64,000 nt of DNA from Thelonectria olida (GCA_020736575.1 JAGPYM010000050.1:62001-126000), one strand, 5' to 3'; shown: positions 34,984 through 46,496, counted from the first letter of the stretch. A program made the numbers and translations. Notes: generated by a model not told the origin, from the sequence alone.

Positions 34984-37239
34984 ATGTCTTCGACACAACA
35001 GCCTCCCGCCGATAACTCCCGCCCTTCCGAGACAAGGACAAGGCAGAGAGTGTCCGTGGCTTGCCTGCCCTGCCGCAAAAAGCGGATACGCGTAGGTCAT
35101 CACCTCGGAGGTTGGCCATACCATATTAACCAAGTCTGATAGTGCGATGGCGCGGTGCCCGTTTGTGACTCTTGCGCGGCCAAAGGCGTGGCGTGTGAGT
35201 ACAACTTTACTGAGAGTAAACGCAAGTTCGTCCAATTCTGCGTCCCTGCGCACAAAGGCGAAGTAATTAACCAACGCAAAGGCCCCCAAACAAGCGTTAT
35301 GTTCAAGCTTTAGAAGCGCGCATACGCCACTTAGAGGAACGACTTGATGCACAGAATGAGGCACAGCTCACCCAGGATACACTCGGCGGCGGGGATGCCG
35401 TTGCGGTAATGCATTTCGGTGATGCGAACGAATCCGATGACCGAGACTTAGTGTCTGCCGTAACGGGCTTGTTGGGCCGCCTGAATATTGGCGATGATGG
35501 ACAGTTGCACTATTTCGGATCTCAAAGCAACTACCATCTTTTGAACGGCAGTTTGAGCTATGCGACAATGGATTCTACTGTCTCTATGCAACGACAAGGT
35601 CTCGCTGCCGTAGAATGCTTGCGGAAGAACATGCCGTTGTCGACAGATCTCCAAGAGCATTTGCTGGAACTCTACTGGACTTGGCAGAATCCTTGGAATT
35701 ACATCGTCCATAAAGGAGCTTTCTCTAGTGCTTTCCAAACTAGAACCTATGGTAAGTACTGTACGCCTTTGCTTCTTTCGGCTATTTTTGCCCTTGCTTC
35801 TCGATATTCGGATCATTGCGAATTGCGCACGATTCCCGACGACCCCAGCACGGCTGGATATGCCTTCTTTGAACAGGCAAAGATATTGCTTCTGTATGAG
35901 AGTCAGGCCCCTACTGTTGCCACAGTCCAAGCAGCGGCTTTAATGAGCATCAGAGCATTGTCGGACAATCAAGAAGCGTTGGGTTGGCTCTACTGCGGTA
36001 TGTTTATCACGCGAGAGTCATATTGCGCTCAAAGCCATTGAACTATTCAAGGGAATGCGGCGCGCATGGCGCTGAACCTGGGACTCAATATCGATTGTTC
36101 CCCATGGGTAACCTCCGGCCTTATCAGTGAAGATGAGGCTGAGGTGAGGAAGGTGACGTGGTGGGGATGCTATACCCTGGACAAGTGAGCTCTTCCCGCA
36201 TTCTATCTCAAGGATTATATCACAGCTGAGCATTCAGACTTTTCTCCATCGCACTAGGCAGACCTGGTTGCACCAGAAAATCCCAACATACCTGCCCAAA
36301 ACCAAGTTTGGATCATGGTGCTGAATTTGAGTCCTGGGTCCCAAAACTACCATCGACGCAAGACGATTCAGCCTCAGTGCTGCAAAGCCGTTCTGTCTCG
36401 ACAGCACATTTCATCGCAGAATGCTTATCCATAGCATCAGAAGCTATGGACCAAATGTTCGCAACTCTATATCCATCACACTTATATCCTCTCGTTAACA
36501 CGCATTAGCTATGCTCCGAACAGTGGTTTGTCAAAGAAGGACATTGAAAACATAGTTGCTAGGACAGATCTCGAGTTGCGTGCCTATTATATCAACCTAC
36601 CAAGCCATCTTCGACTGCCATCGACACTACGGAGATCGGTACCTGCACACATATACCAGCTCCAGCAAGTTCAAGCGCTGATTTACGGCTATGCAAATGA
36701 CTGACTGGGGTATTACAGCATGCAATACCATGTCAACATGATCCTGTTACACCGACCTCTTCTAAGAAAATACCCAAATAATCCTGAGAGTTACTCAACA
36801 CCAGGTTATTGGGAAAGCCCTCATATGAAGACTTGCCGGGATTCGGCATCAGAGACGGCGAAGTTGCTCCGAGCATTTAAGGAGAATTATACTTTCGTAT
36901 GCAGATACCGCTGGAGTGTTTGCTTTATTCTTTTGTCTAAACTAATTTGGTACGCAGCGTTTCACCGCTATGGGTACCGTGCATATAGCATTCACGGCCG
37001 CCATCATACATCTTATAGATATGAAGCCTGAGAGTAATCCATATCGGCAGCAGGCTATCCGAGATCTCACCATGTGCGTTGACGCTTTAGTAGACATGAA
37101 AACAACATGGTGCGCGTGGAGTTCAAAAGCGCTGCAAGCAATACAGACCCTTGCGGAAGAATGGTCGATATCCAGGGTTCTGGAGGTGACCCCAAAGAGA
37201 CTTAATACGTCTCATAGGGGACATGATGGTATTGAATAA
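34984..37239 (+). CDS. Zn2Cys6 transcription factor, eight exons
   Basis: Exons 34984-35091, 35143-35225, 35282-35997, 36052-36184, 36238-36456, 36509-36664, 36719-36896 and 36958-37239 splice to 624 residues with every junction in frame. The cluster uses Cys27, 30, 37, 44, 47 and 54 (CLPCRKKRIR | CDGAVPVCDSCAAKGVAC). It is followed by a coiled-coil linker (YVQALEARIRHLEERLDAQ). The fungal_trans domain contains RMALNLGLNID, WWGCYTLDK and LFSIALGRPGC. The DNA-binding and linker style resembles the NIT4-like group of fungal regulators (inference). Two introns use GTTCGT-type donors, and the sixth (36665-36718) begins with GC (GCAAGT). Shadow frames make the locus look broken, but the spliced model is intact. 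Confidence 0.85.
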
Positions 37240-37329
37240 GTGATATATTACCGGCTGGCACTTATATGCGAATGTTATTTGCGTTGAAGGAACTCCAATT
37301 TTAACTACAAACATCTATAATATAAACTC

Positions 37330-37483
37330 TCTTTTTGCGTGGTGGTTAACTGCAATTTCAGTCAAGGATTTGCCGCCTGCCAACTCACACACCATAGCAG
37401 CCTGCTGCTCCAGAGTAAATTCACAGCTAAACCGGCGATTTCCGCTTATGTTAGCACTAACAGATCGGTCATTAGAAGCCATT
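37330..37483 (-). mobile_element. Transposase N-terminal fragment
   Basis: From ATG 37483 (minus) the frame reads MASNDRSVSANISGNRRF, then FTLEQQAAMVCELAGGKSL and TEIAVNHHAKRE. This resembles the N-terminal helix-turn-helix region of fungal Tc1/mariner-type transposases. It stops soon after, with no catalytic DDE/D domain in the flanking DNA. It is a short relic of a DNA transposon; I could not define terminal repeats. Confidence 0.5.
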
Positions 37484-38708
37484 TTAGTGGTTTAATTGAA
37501 GGTTGAAGATATGAGGGTGTCTTTGGGCGGGCCTGCTTTTCCAGACTTTTAGCACGTGATTTTGCCAACCCCAAAAGATCCGGAGAAAACATCCAAAATT
37601 AGTAATAGGAGAGCAGAGAGCAGAAAGCAGATCAAGATACGGGCTCTATAGGACCACGGCAAATTAATAAGAGGTATTATATACTTTGGTAGGAGTGCCC
37701 TTTCAAGCTTAGCCCCCGGGAGTGACATAAATTCATTCATTCCTTCCGGGCTGGCGGTCAGGGCGGAAGAATTATGAAAGTAGTCGAAATGCTTGTTAAC
37801 AAAGTCCGGAAGGAAAGCAATAAGGAAACAGCTGCAGTTTTATATTTGAAATGCGCCGCCAATCTGGCTTGCTCTCATAGCGAGAGAAATTGATGAAGCT
37901 TTCAGCTAATCATCTATTCCGGGTTGCGCTGACCATGGACCCCTCAGGCAGTGTAAACAGGACTCCGCCGCTCCAGGTCCGATGCGTAGGTAGCATGCCA
38001 GTCGGGGCAAGCATGATTCTCGTTGGGCCAGAAAGCGAGGGACGAGGACATGGTGGTTGATCACCCAGGGTGACTTGTGAAAGGCTCGCCCCATCCATCA
38101 GTATATTCGTCCACCAGATCGTGGCGGCGCCAAGGGAGCCAAAGCTAGCTTCAGCCACTGCATTTCCACAATTCCAATTGCCTCGCACTGAGGACGTGTC
38201 ACGTCGAGATTCCAGCAGGTCTTTGGTTGACCGAACGCGCCACTCTTTCAGCTCGCGAAGCCAGCCGATTGCGAAGATAGCTAAACTCGGCCGGCCACGC
38301 GCCCCTGCAACCCCCTAGTCAACCACGTTAGCTCGACTAAGGCAACGTGCAATTCGGATGGCAAAGTGTATGACTGTTTTAGTGTTGCTACAGGTTTGAG
38401 CACTAGGCAGTAATGGGTCAATATATTTCAAGTAATGTTAGCTGAGAAAATACTGTATCCTGGCGGTTTTCTCCGCCTTGGCTGCTGCAACCTTCAGTGC
38501 CACCTCACAGCTGAGGCAAGAAACACGATCAATGATTCCCAATCCGGTCGCATACTTAAACTAAACTACACCCGAGTTTATTTGCTAATATAAACCCAGC
38601 ACGATCCGGTTTATCCCTTGGAAATCAACCCTATCGCCACACCTACGAAGGTAGAAATCAAGGTTCGGATCCAGATCCCCCAGGCCTCGGACTTGTAAGT
38701 TGAAAAGA
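37484..38708. other. Intergenic with short inverted repeat
   Basis: A 10-bp inverted repeat (TTCCTTCCGG at 37740-37749 and its complement at 37806-37815) lies near the transposase relic. The frame at 37910-38188 (minus) has no recognised domain. Nothing else is supported. Confidence 0.35.
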
Positions 38709-40565
38709 CTAGGAGGCGACCCTTTGAAACTTGCTATGGAGTTCCCATTCGAGATGACGCTGATTCCATTTCCCACTCCGTCGCAACCCCACTATCAGTA
38801 CAAGGAGAGGGCTGAGCAATATGACAACGATTCCAACGACGGAGATGACAAGGAGTCCCACGACGTTGAAAGTAAGGTAACTGATGCTGGAGCTCAACTG
38901 CCGGCCCTTTTGTTTGTTGCATGTGTTCCTATAAATACGGGCGAGGGAAGAGGAATTGTATCGTTGATATCTCCCGGAATCAGTATGAGCCGGCCCGGTG
39001 GAGTATTCCACTATCGCATGCTGCAACCGAGCAAGGGCAATGCTAAACCAACCGCCAACTTCGAGAGTCCATTGATTGTCGGGTAGAGGGACGTTAATGT
39101 TGTTGAAGACCGTCCCTTGTGCCTTAAGAGCGATCGCCCCGCGACCAGCAATCGAGTTCAACATTTCCCCTCCCAGGATTTCCAACATTATCACGTATGC
39201 TGTGTCGTGCTGCACCTGATTGAGTTCCAGCTTCGCAACTTCCGAGTGTAGATTCTCCGTCCTGCTCAATGCCGAGCAGTTCGGTTCCTCGCCGGAGCCT
39301 AGCTTGCATATTTGATGCTGGTCGGTACAACCCATGACAGAAACTATCTTGTCGTTGTAATAGAGAGTATATGTGTCGTTGTTAAGGGGTAGATCATAGG
39401 TGGTGGGGCTTGTGTGCGCTGCGAAGAACAAGTCGTCGACGGGGGCCGTGTAAGCAAGCAGGTTCTGCACCAGGAAAAAGAGCGTGACGTCGGCATCGGA
39501 CCTTGCAATCTCGGGTAGGGGGGTGAATCCGCCTGGTGCGGTTACGCCGCTAGTCGGGGGGTTGGGGGTTAGCGTTAGCTGCCTAGGTCTACAGGCTGGA
39601 ATATGGTAGTGGATGTACCTCAATATATAGCCAGCTGGTCCTCTTTGGGCATACGTTGATAGTAGATACGTGTAATTCAACGTGCTGAGAGTGTCACCGT
39701 AGTGATAAAGCGCGTATTCCTCTCCTGGATAGCGGCCGGGTATGAGCTCTGCATAGGGAGCTCTGGTGACAACGGGTGCGCATGTCGATTTGCGTCGGTA
39801 TAGGACTCGATTTTCCTTAGGAGCGTTTAGTCCCAAGGTAACATGGGAGTCGATCATGCCACTGTCCATTTCGAAAGCGGCATTGTCACCTCCAAGACAC
39901 ATCCCAGACGCAAAGGGACACGTAGCATTTGACTTCCCAATCCATCTGATTTCTTGCTGGACGAACTGTTGACAGAGCGAATTGGAGGAGCTGGAGGTAT
40001 TGTAACATGTCCGAACATATTCATCTGCAATTCTTGATGAGTTGAGCAACCTTGCTTGGAACCCTGCCGCCGGCGTAAAAGACGTGCTATCCGATGGGTC
40101 CGCATAGAATCCGCAGTCGGGGCTGACGTATATAAGCGGACCATTCGAGACGGCAACCAAAGCTGAGAGCACGGAAGCTGCAGTCCAAGCAGCGAAGGAG
40201 AAAAGGGCAAGAAACGCCAGCACCGCGACATAACAAACCGTGCTGACATCTTGACGACCTGCCTGCCGAATCGTTCGCAACATGAGCTTTGGGGCGTCCC
40301 AGGCTACCCCTGGCATGGCAGAGTGTGCAATGAGAAGCTGCAGATCTTCGTCGTCTGCACCCCGTCGCTCTGTGCCAGCGCGCAATTGGTGGAGCACAAA
40401 CCGAACTGCACACCACATCCGATCTCCGCAAAATGTGACGAAAATTGCGATAAATGCAATTAGGAGTGCCGCGTTATAGGCGTCCAGTGTGAGCCTCGCG
40501 CCTGAGAGCCAGCCGTGGTCATGGTCCGTCCAAAATCCCTTGTAAACGCTTGCAGCGGATGACAT
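38709..40565 (-). CDS. Fungal multi-TM hypothetical membrane protein
   Basis: A single exon of 618 residues. The N-terminus (YKGFWTDHDHGWLSGARLTL) leads into a first membrane segment (ALLIAFIAIFVTFCG). A second hydrophobic region (YVAVLAFLALFSFAAWTAASV) follows. Next comes a large Cys- and N-glycosylation-site-rich, probably extracellular domain (DCGFYADPS, CPFASGMC), and then a C-terminal membrane segment (GLLVISVVGIVVILLSPLLVLIVGL). This topology is common in an uncharacterised fungal membrane-protein family. It ends shortly after WELHSKFQRVAS, where I would expect a longer cytosolic tail, so the C-terminus may be shortened by a frameshift. The function is unknown. Confidence 0.75.
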   Translation of the reverse strand: MSSAASVYKGFWTDHDHGWLSGARLTLDAYNAALLIAFIAIFVTFCGDRMWCAVRFVLHQLRAGTERRGADDEDLQLLIAHSAMPGVAWDAPKLMLRTIRQAGRQDVSTVCYVAVLAFLALFSFAAWTAASVLSALVAVSNGPLIYVSPDCGFYADPSDSTSFTPAAGFQARLLNSSRIADEYVRTCYNTSSSSNSLCQQFVQQEIRWIGKSNATCPFASGMCLGGDNAAFEMDSGMIDSHVTLGLNAPKENRVLYRRKSTCAPVVTRAPYAELIPGRYPGEEYALYHYGDTLSTLNYTYLLSTYAQRGPAGYILRYIHYHIPACRPRQLTLTPNPPTSGVTAPGGFTPLPEIARSDADVTLFFLVQNLLAYTAPVDDLFFAAHTSPTTYDLPLNNDTYTLYYNDKIVSVMGCTDQHQICKLGSGEEPNCSALSRTENLHSEVAKLELNQVQHDTAYVIMLEILGGEMLNSIAGRGAIALKAQGTVFNNINVPLPDNQWTLEVGGWFSIALARLQHAIVEYSTGPAHTDSGRYQRYNSSSLARIYRNTCNKQKGRQLSSSISYLTFNVVGLLVISVVGIVVILLSPLLVLIVGLRRSGKWNQRHLEWELHSKFQRVAS

Positions 40566-41360
40566 GGTGCAAGAGATGGGGTTGAAAAGTCGTTAGAGTA
40601 TTAATTCAGGAGCATGCAGAAATTGTCTGGTCACTCACACGACCTAATTTATTAAGTACTGTGAGACAGCCATGGGCGAATGGTCACGTTTTGAAATGGG
40701 TTCAGCTTCATTCTGACAGACTGGTCTGCACTTGCCTTCAAGCTGCATGGCGTCGCTAGTCCGTACCCTACTATGGTGCGGCTAATCAAATACTAAAGAG
40801 CCGGACCCAACCTTATTGCTTTGGGCAAATGCCAAAACGATAGTTCTCGCGCGAGGCGCACCACGCGCTTCGTCCGGCATATATAGCGATATATATGGCG
40901 GCCGACTAAACTCAAAGCGGAATTGTCCTTGCCTCTAGATATCCCTTGCTTCGGTTCGGTCAATGAGCTAGCAGGGCTGAGTAATGCCTAAGCTAACTGA
41001 ATGATCCCCAACTTGGAGCCTCGAACTGGGAGCTTAAAGCGAAAGCAGGCTGTGGCTTTTAAGGGTTTAGGTGGACGATAGTGGCAGCGAGAGTGGCAGG
41101 TCATCGCTGCAGAATGTGCCCTGGCGATCCGCATGACTGTGATGGTCGGAGGCGTCACACCTCATAGACTTAAGAAGCACTGCTCCCCTCCGTCTCTAGA
41201 AAATTCGGCCCCAATTCTTTTCTTCTCAATATCAACAGTCAGTAATTTGCAGATCAATCCCTAGCACCACCGGACACCAGCCAAAGACAGTTGTAGAGAG
41301 AAGCCTACGACTAGATCACAGGTTGCACGGGGCTGCTCCTCAAACAAGCTCTTACACACC
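40566..41360. other. Intergenic between divergent genes
   Basis: Promoter region for the membrane protein (minus) and the Cys-rich secreted protein (plus). A TATATAGCGATATATATGG stretch lies at about 40880-40900. Confidence 0.35.
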
Positions 41361-41922
41361 ATGGCAGGCCTCTTACTCTTTTTATGCATTGGTCTTCTTA
41401 TGCTGGGACTCGCCACGGCTGGCTCGGACGGGCCTCCACCTCAAGGCCGGAGCATACCTGAGTGTGACTCCAATTGTGGTCAGTCCAATCCAAGCCCTAC
41501 TGCTAGCAACGCTTACCTAACTCGCCATTGCTTGCTAGGCACGTGGTGCTGTCCTCCTGCCTATCGCTGCGGATTTGTGGAAATTGCGGGTGGGTGGAGT
41601 TGCTTTGAGAACAAAAGCTATACACAATCGGCATTCATGGAGACTCCAACTACGGACTCGAAGCATAATCTAGCGTCTACCGTGAGCTTTCGCTTGCCAC
41701 TTGTATCTACAACTACTGACTGGTGTAATATAGTTGCGAGGACTTTCGGACGCACCTGTCTCAACTCATCCCTCATCAGCGATTCTTGGCACCCCAACAG
41801 TGACTAGCACCACAATATCCAGCAAAACAACCTCCGAAACTAACGGAAGCCCTCGATCTAACACGTTATTAAGATGGAAATACTGTGGCATTGCCGTCGC
41901 TATGCTCGCTAGTCTCCGGTAA
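41361..41922 (+). CDS. Small Cys-rich secreted, possibly GPI-anchored protein
   Basis: Three exons (41361-41478, 41539-41681, 41734-41922), spliced to 149 residues. It has an N-terminal signal peptide (MAGLLLFLCIGLLMLGLATA). After splicing, a compact Cys-rich module appears (CDSNC-GTWCCPPAYRCGF, then GGWSC). It is followed by a Ser/Thr-rich region (GTPTVTSTTISSKTTSETNG) and a hydrophobic C-terminus (YCGIAVAMLASL) that could direct GPI anchoring. The role is probably at the cell surface or wall; a small secreted effector-like role is possible but unsupported. The unspliced frame hides the Cys module, so the intron model matters. Confidence 0.65.
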
Positions 41923-42249
41923 CTTTCGTCATGCAATTAGGCTTCGCAGTTAGGTCGCTCTTGTCCGGAGATCGCTAGGCGTGGACGAAAGGTGATGGTG
42001 ATTCTATGTTTACGCTACTTCATTTGGTTCATTACGGCCACCTCAGCATAGCCAACAGCTAATAGCCTCGAAATCTATACATCAATCTTGAAAAATCACA
42101 TGTACCTCTCTGTTATCCTTCGGATCATTCTCTGTCTGGCACTGCCGTGCATCCATCATTTTAGGATTAAGCCTGGTAATCTGTTCCTCGGCCCACCCAG
42201 CTTTTGCTCCCTGGAACGACTAAGTATCCTGTCTATCCAGAGATCTCAC

Positions 42250-42420
42250 ACTTCGAGGTCCGCTATCGGTGCAGCACGTGAGTTTCTGTCGCCGAGTCGG
42301 TTGGCAAGGTTGTTCAACCGTCCAACCCTGTCTGGATGCTCTTTCGATATAGCCTCGAAGGCCTCCCGGGACATGCCAATGCCCTCTTCGAGGTCTGCCG
42401 TCGCTCCAGGGCGTGAGTAT
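42250..42420 (-). pseudogene. TPR-repeat remnant (kinesin-light-chain/NLR type)
   Basis: The minus strand reads AEYSRPGATADLEEGIGMS, REAFEAISKEHPDRVGRLNN, LANRLGDRNSRAAPIADLEV and then a stop. The unit around HPDR-x-G-R-L-N-N-L-A-N-R-L-G-D-R matches TPR repeats found at the C-terminus of fungal NACHT/NB-ARC-TPR proteins. Only one to two repeats remain. A preceding QLGDR piece is in a different frame, and no nucleotide-binding domain lies nearby. Confidence 0.6.
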
Positions 42421-43246
42421 TCGGCTCTGCCCTGTCTCCCAACTGCCCGCGGAGAATCCTGAACCCCTAACGGAATTCTAGGTTACCCCCTCAACGCCTA
42501 GCTAATCTCGATTGGATATGGAGGCTTCAGATGATTTGTTAGCGTGACACTATCCATTAAAAAAGTCATGCTGGAATGATAATGTGCTAATGGCATGGGG
42601 CGTTAGTAGAGCTATTTCTAGCAATTAGTTACCGGAAACATTAGGTTTCCAAGCCACATCAAGTCGCAATGAAGCCACAACCCAAACTCATGCGCCACTC
42701 ATGCGCCACACTGGGGTGGGTGGGTCAGCTCTTCCATGTTAAACGGGGGTTTGGGATGGGGCAACGGGTTGCAGGTAGCGGTGATGAACTGAGGTGGGCA
42801 TTACGCAAACGGAAGTCTAGTGAGCAGCACCGCTGAACAACCCCGAAGCCCTTTGCGCCAACGGTCCTCCCTTCACGAAAGCCTAAATGTTTGCTGCACC
42901 GAGAGGCTCATATATCTAGCCCTATGGATACAATTGTCCAGGCCAGTCGTTGCTTGTATTCTCTACTTGCTCTATCGTAAGCTCATCTTAAGGATGAAAA
43001 GTTGGGCCATACAAATTCTGAGTCTCCGTTGGCAAATCTTATCAGGCACTCGCAGCTATCTAGAAACTCAACCCGTTCGAAACCCCGATCACTATCCGGC
43101 ATGATTGACTGTCGCAGCGCGGTGTGCCTCTGTCCGCCTGGCTTGATCTTTCATTTGCACTCTTTCAAAACGCTCTAAAGCGCTTAAAACTGCAGCAAAG
43201 GGAACCTTTATGGCTAAGCCGGGAGGTGAACAGCCGCGAGAGTTTG
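42421..43246. other. Intergenic, degenerate
   Basis: The open frame at 42820-43104 is not supported as a gene. This may be part of the decayed TPR gene, but I cannot follow further homology. Confidence 0.35.
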
Positions 43247-44071
43247 TTAACACAAGCTGTCAGCGAGAGAAGGGCTCGAGCCTGGCTCGCGATGTGAAGT
43301 CAAGGTGATGTCTGACTGTCCGGCCATTTGGGAATGGCTCAGCTGCGAGCGCTCAGGAAGTCTGTACCCATCTATGGAGCTTATTGTATATAAACCGCCT
43401 TGTATGAATACCAGAGTTGGTAAATTTTGGGTTGCTGAAAGTATAAGCACTGTGGTTGAGAACGCGACGACGGCCAAGGCAGTGTTCATGAAATGGACGA
43501 TCCTGTGTCTGGGTGCCTTCTTTAGATCCATTCGATGAGCGGCGTAAGCTGTTACTGCGATAGTTGCGAACTGGGAAGTAACTGGAGCGAGATACGCCAG
43601 TTCGATTCGAAGTTTGCCTCGAAGAAAGACTGTGAGGGCAACAACTAAGCCGACTTCGACACACTCGATGATTGCCGTCCATTTCCACAATGCTTCTATT
43701 CCAATTCCTATAGCAAATGGATATATAATTGCTGTGATCTGTTTTTAATCTTAGAGATGTCGCAGCACGAGTGAAAGACTTTGACTTACTTGGATTATAG
43801 CGATCCCCCAGAGGGAGACTATCCCCAAGAGATTATGCACAGATATTTCGGGAAACCAGGCGAAGCGAAGCTTTCCGAAGATCACAAGAGAGAACATAAT
43901 TAAGCTAGCCATCTCTAGTACGGCCCAGATTATCATGATGCCCTTTAAGTAGTTCTCCCTCGACCACGTGGCTTTGAATTTTAGGAAAACGAAAAGACAA
44001 ACAGAAAATGTGGAAAGAGCAGAAAGTAGACAGATATCAGTGATCTGATAACGTTGAGAAAGATGATCCAT
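43247..44071 (-). CDS. Orphan integral membrane protein, 6-7 TM
   Basis: Two exons on the minus strand (43790-44071 and 43247-43738), spliced to 257 residues; the 51-nt intron has a GTAAGT donor and is in phase 0. There are six or seven hydrophobic segments, among them ICLLSALSTFSVCLFVFL, GIMIIWAVLEMASLIMFSLVI, IVSLWGIAIIQ-ITAIIYPFAIG, TAIIECVEVGLVVALTVFL, FATIAVTAYA and TALAVVAFSTTVLILSA. The C-terminal tail is polar. It is not clearly a Pth11-type or known transporter protein. It sits next to a Zn2Cys6 regulator and a BVMO locus. Confidence 0.65.
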
Positions 44072-44684
44072 GTTGGAATATGTAAGACAGATAGCTGCTA
44101 GACTGCTGAGGTGTGTATTTAAATGGCATCAGACTACGTTTAGGCACTCTGTCACGGTAGAATGTGGTATTACGGAATAAAATTAAATGCTTGCTTGGAG
44201 TTGACCATTTTTGCCTTGTTTATTATCTGGGCGTAGAATACGGTTTGAATTCTATTCTAAAAATATATACTGGCAATCAACTCCATAGGCAAAGCTTCTC
44301 AGGCTCTTACAAACAATATGTTAAATGAGCATTATAGAGAGGGCATTAGTGCCTATGGGAATGAGGGGCGGGCTTACTATAGCCATGTTCTTGAAAACTA
44401 CCTGCTAGTCAGCAGCCACTCGTTTTAGCTTATTGAATTGCCACAGCACTGCCGCAGGTAAGCGGACAAATTGCCGAAACCTACAACTAGTTATAGTGTG
44501 GAATCACTCTCAATGCCAAACTATAAACTATTCTCGTTGTCTTTTGGTTAGAGCCACATGCTAAATCGTGAGCTGCGGATCAAAAGACATCCACGCCACT
44601 CGGGATTACCTCATCATATACAGCCGTATTTACAGATTATAGACACGTACCCGCCAAATTGAGATCTATATAAAGGGTTTCAAC
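44072..44684. other. Intergenic, divergent promoter region
   Basis: AT-rich, between the membrane protein (minus) and the regulator (plus). A TATA-like element sits near the right end. Confidence 0.4.
44667..44674 (+). promoter_or_regulatory. TATA-like box; bears on start choice
   Basis: TATATAAA is only 11-18 bp before the ATG at 44685 but 50-57 bp before the next in-frame ATG at 44724. If it is the core promoter element, the downstream ATG is the more likely start. Confidence 0.4.
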
Positions 44685-46322
44685 ATGCCAAGATATGCCA
44701 AAACTACCTCATCAACCGAAGCGATGAGTACCCCCGAGAAACCCCTCCGGTTTGCCTGCAACCGGTGTCACTCCCTAAAACTCAGATGTCCTCGATCAAA
44801 TGAGCTCGACAAGAGTGGACCGGATGAGCCGTGTTCTCGGTGCCGAAGGGCTGGAGCAGCATGCATTATCAGTGAGCGAGGGAAGGTTGGTCGACCTGCG
44901 AAGAGAAAAGCAACGCCTCCAACACCAGCAGAGCTCGCTGAAGTGTCAAATCGAAAGATGAGAAAGTTATCGTCGACTGGCCTTCTCCATGTCTTTGGCT
45001 TGGTAGATCCAGCGCTGCAAACAAACGAGCTTACCCCTCCTGAGTCACTGGACCATCCCCTGCACTGCGAAACAGAGAACCTACTTTTAGGGTCTGAAAG
45101 TCTTGGGTTGATGCCGCTGCAGCAACAATCATTACATGAGAGCGAGGCTGTAGATTATAATAATGCTACATGCCACTCAGAGCATCTTTGGGCGGAGGGA
45201 CCTTTGGATCCGGACCCAAGCAACTTTCTGGGTCCCGAGACGGTACGTTACCACAACTACTCTAAGAGGGCCTCTATTTATATACGAGCCTCTCGTCAGT
45301 ATGAACACTATAACTAACAAAACTTCGAGGTCCTCTTTGATCCATTCCCCCAAGATATTGATCTCGATATCGACCACCCCGCTTTCCAATTTCCACAGGA
45401 TATGGCCAAGTTTGACCTAACGGGAGGAATGCCTGGAATGAAAGACAAAGAGGGAGATCATCTCCTCTCTAACACATTTGAGACTGCCTCACCAACCAAA
45501 AAGGCTGCGCAGAAGAAGCTCCCCCCTTCGCCTCCAGTTTACAAGTCAGACTGGTCTTCGACATCCTGCCTGATGAAACTCTCCGACCTGAGTGCCAGAA
45601 TGCTCCGATCTTTGGAAAATCGCCGAGCAGCCACTCCGGCAGGCAGCGACTTCCAGGATCCCCTTTCAAGCGGCTGCAAGCTTGTGAAGGAGACCGTTGA
45701 CTTTTCCGGGGAGCTGATCGATGTGGCGAGACAAACCCTACCGCGAGTCTTTACTGCGTCCAATCAACGCGATTCGGCTCTAGGGACTGAGGTCTCTATA
45801 CTAACTAGCGAAGGGGATGATGATGCAACTGTCTATCCTGCTGCTTTAAGTATTAATGACTGGACGGATATTAAGGCACAATCTGCCCCGCCTATGCCAG
45901 AGTCTGCTGTTAGTTTCCTATTATTAGGATGCTACGCCCAGCTGCTATACTCATTCGAGCTTGCTATCGACTGTTTATATACTGAGCATAAAGCTTCAGA
46001 GCGCTTAGCAAGCGTTGCAATCGGCAGCGGCCTCAGCAATATCAACTCGCTCAAAGCATCACTATCCATCCAAACTGTAATCTACCTTCTCAGCCGGGTT
46101 CACAGGGCTTTTATGATTGGCGAGTCCGATATTGGAGATAGAAATAGAATACAAGACGATTATTCTAATTCTGGTGGTATTAAGGACTGGAAGCGATCTC
46201 TAATGGGAGCTAAGAGGATCGATGAGGGCCTTCTTGGTCGGACATTTGATGAGATCCAGGAGCGAGAGCAGAGGTTTATAAAGAAAGCCCAGCAACTTAA
46301 ACAGATGATTAATAGACTTTAA
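44685..46322 (+). CDS. Zn2Cys6 transcription factor (long-loop cluster)
   Basis: Two exons (44685-45242 and 45330-46322), spliced to 516 residues, or 503 from the ATG at 44724. The 87-nt intron (GTACGT...GAG) is in phase 0 and removes an in-frame stop. The zinc cluster (Cys25, 28, 35, 50, 53, 60) is CNRCHSLKLRC then CSRCRRAGAAC. The loop of 14 residues between Cys3 and Cys4 is longer than the usual 5-8 and resembles some regulators of fungal secondary-metabolite clusters (inference). An RGKVGRPAKRK stretch is AT-hook-like and could add DNA contacts or nuclear import. The C-terminal half is helical and ends in a basic coiled coil (QEREQRFIKKAQQLKQMINRL). It lies tail-to-tail with the BVMO locus. 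Confidence 0.87.
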
Positions 46323-46496
46323 ATATGAGAATAGATAGACCCAGGTTATATAAACTCTTTAAAATTGGGAATTAGGTAAAATTAGTTAGCTGCTCGCCCG
46401 TGCCCTCACTTGGCCTCAACGTAGAGCATGTAAGTCTGATAAGCCTGAGCCCGTGTGATGATCCCGAGTCTTGCCTACAGTGGTATCAACTTCCAT

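Noticed and set aside
34984..37239. Zinc-cluster gene at 35-37 kb as a pseudogene
   Set aside because: Several apparent stops all fall inside short introns; the eight-exon model is in frame throughout.
37910..38188. Minus-strand 92-residue frame
   Set aside because: No domain is recognised, and the composition is equally explained by chance in a GC-richer patch.
42088..42462. Plus-strand 124-residue frame
   Set aside because: The opposite strand carries clear TPR-repeat homology, so the plus frame is a shadow.
42820..43104. Plus-strand 94-residue frame
   Set aside because: It sits in a degenerate region next to the TPR relic and has no coding-like pattern.
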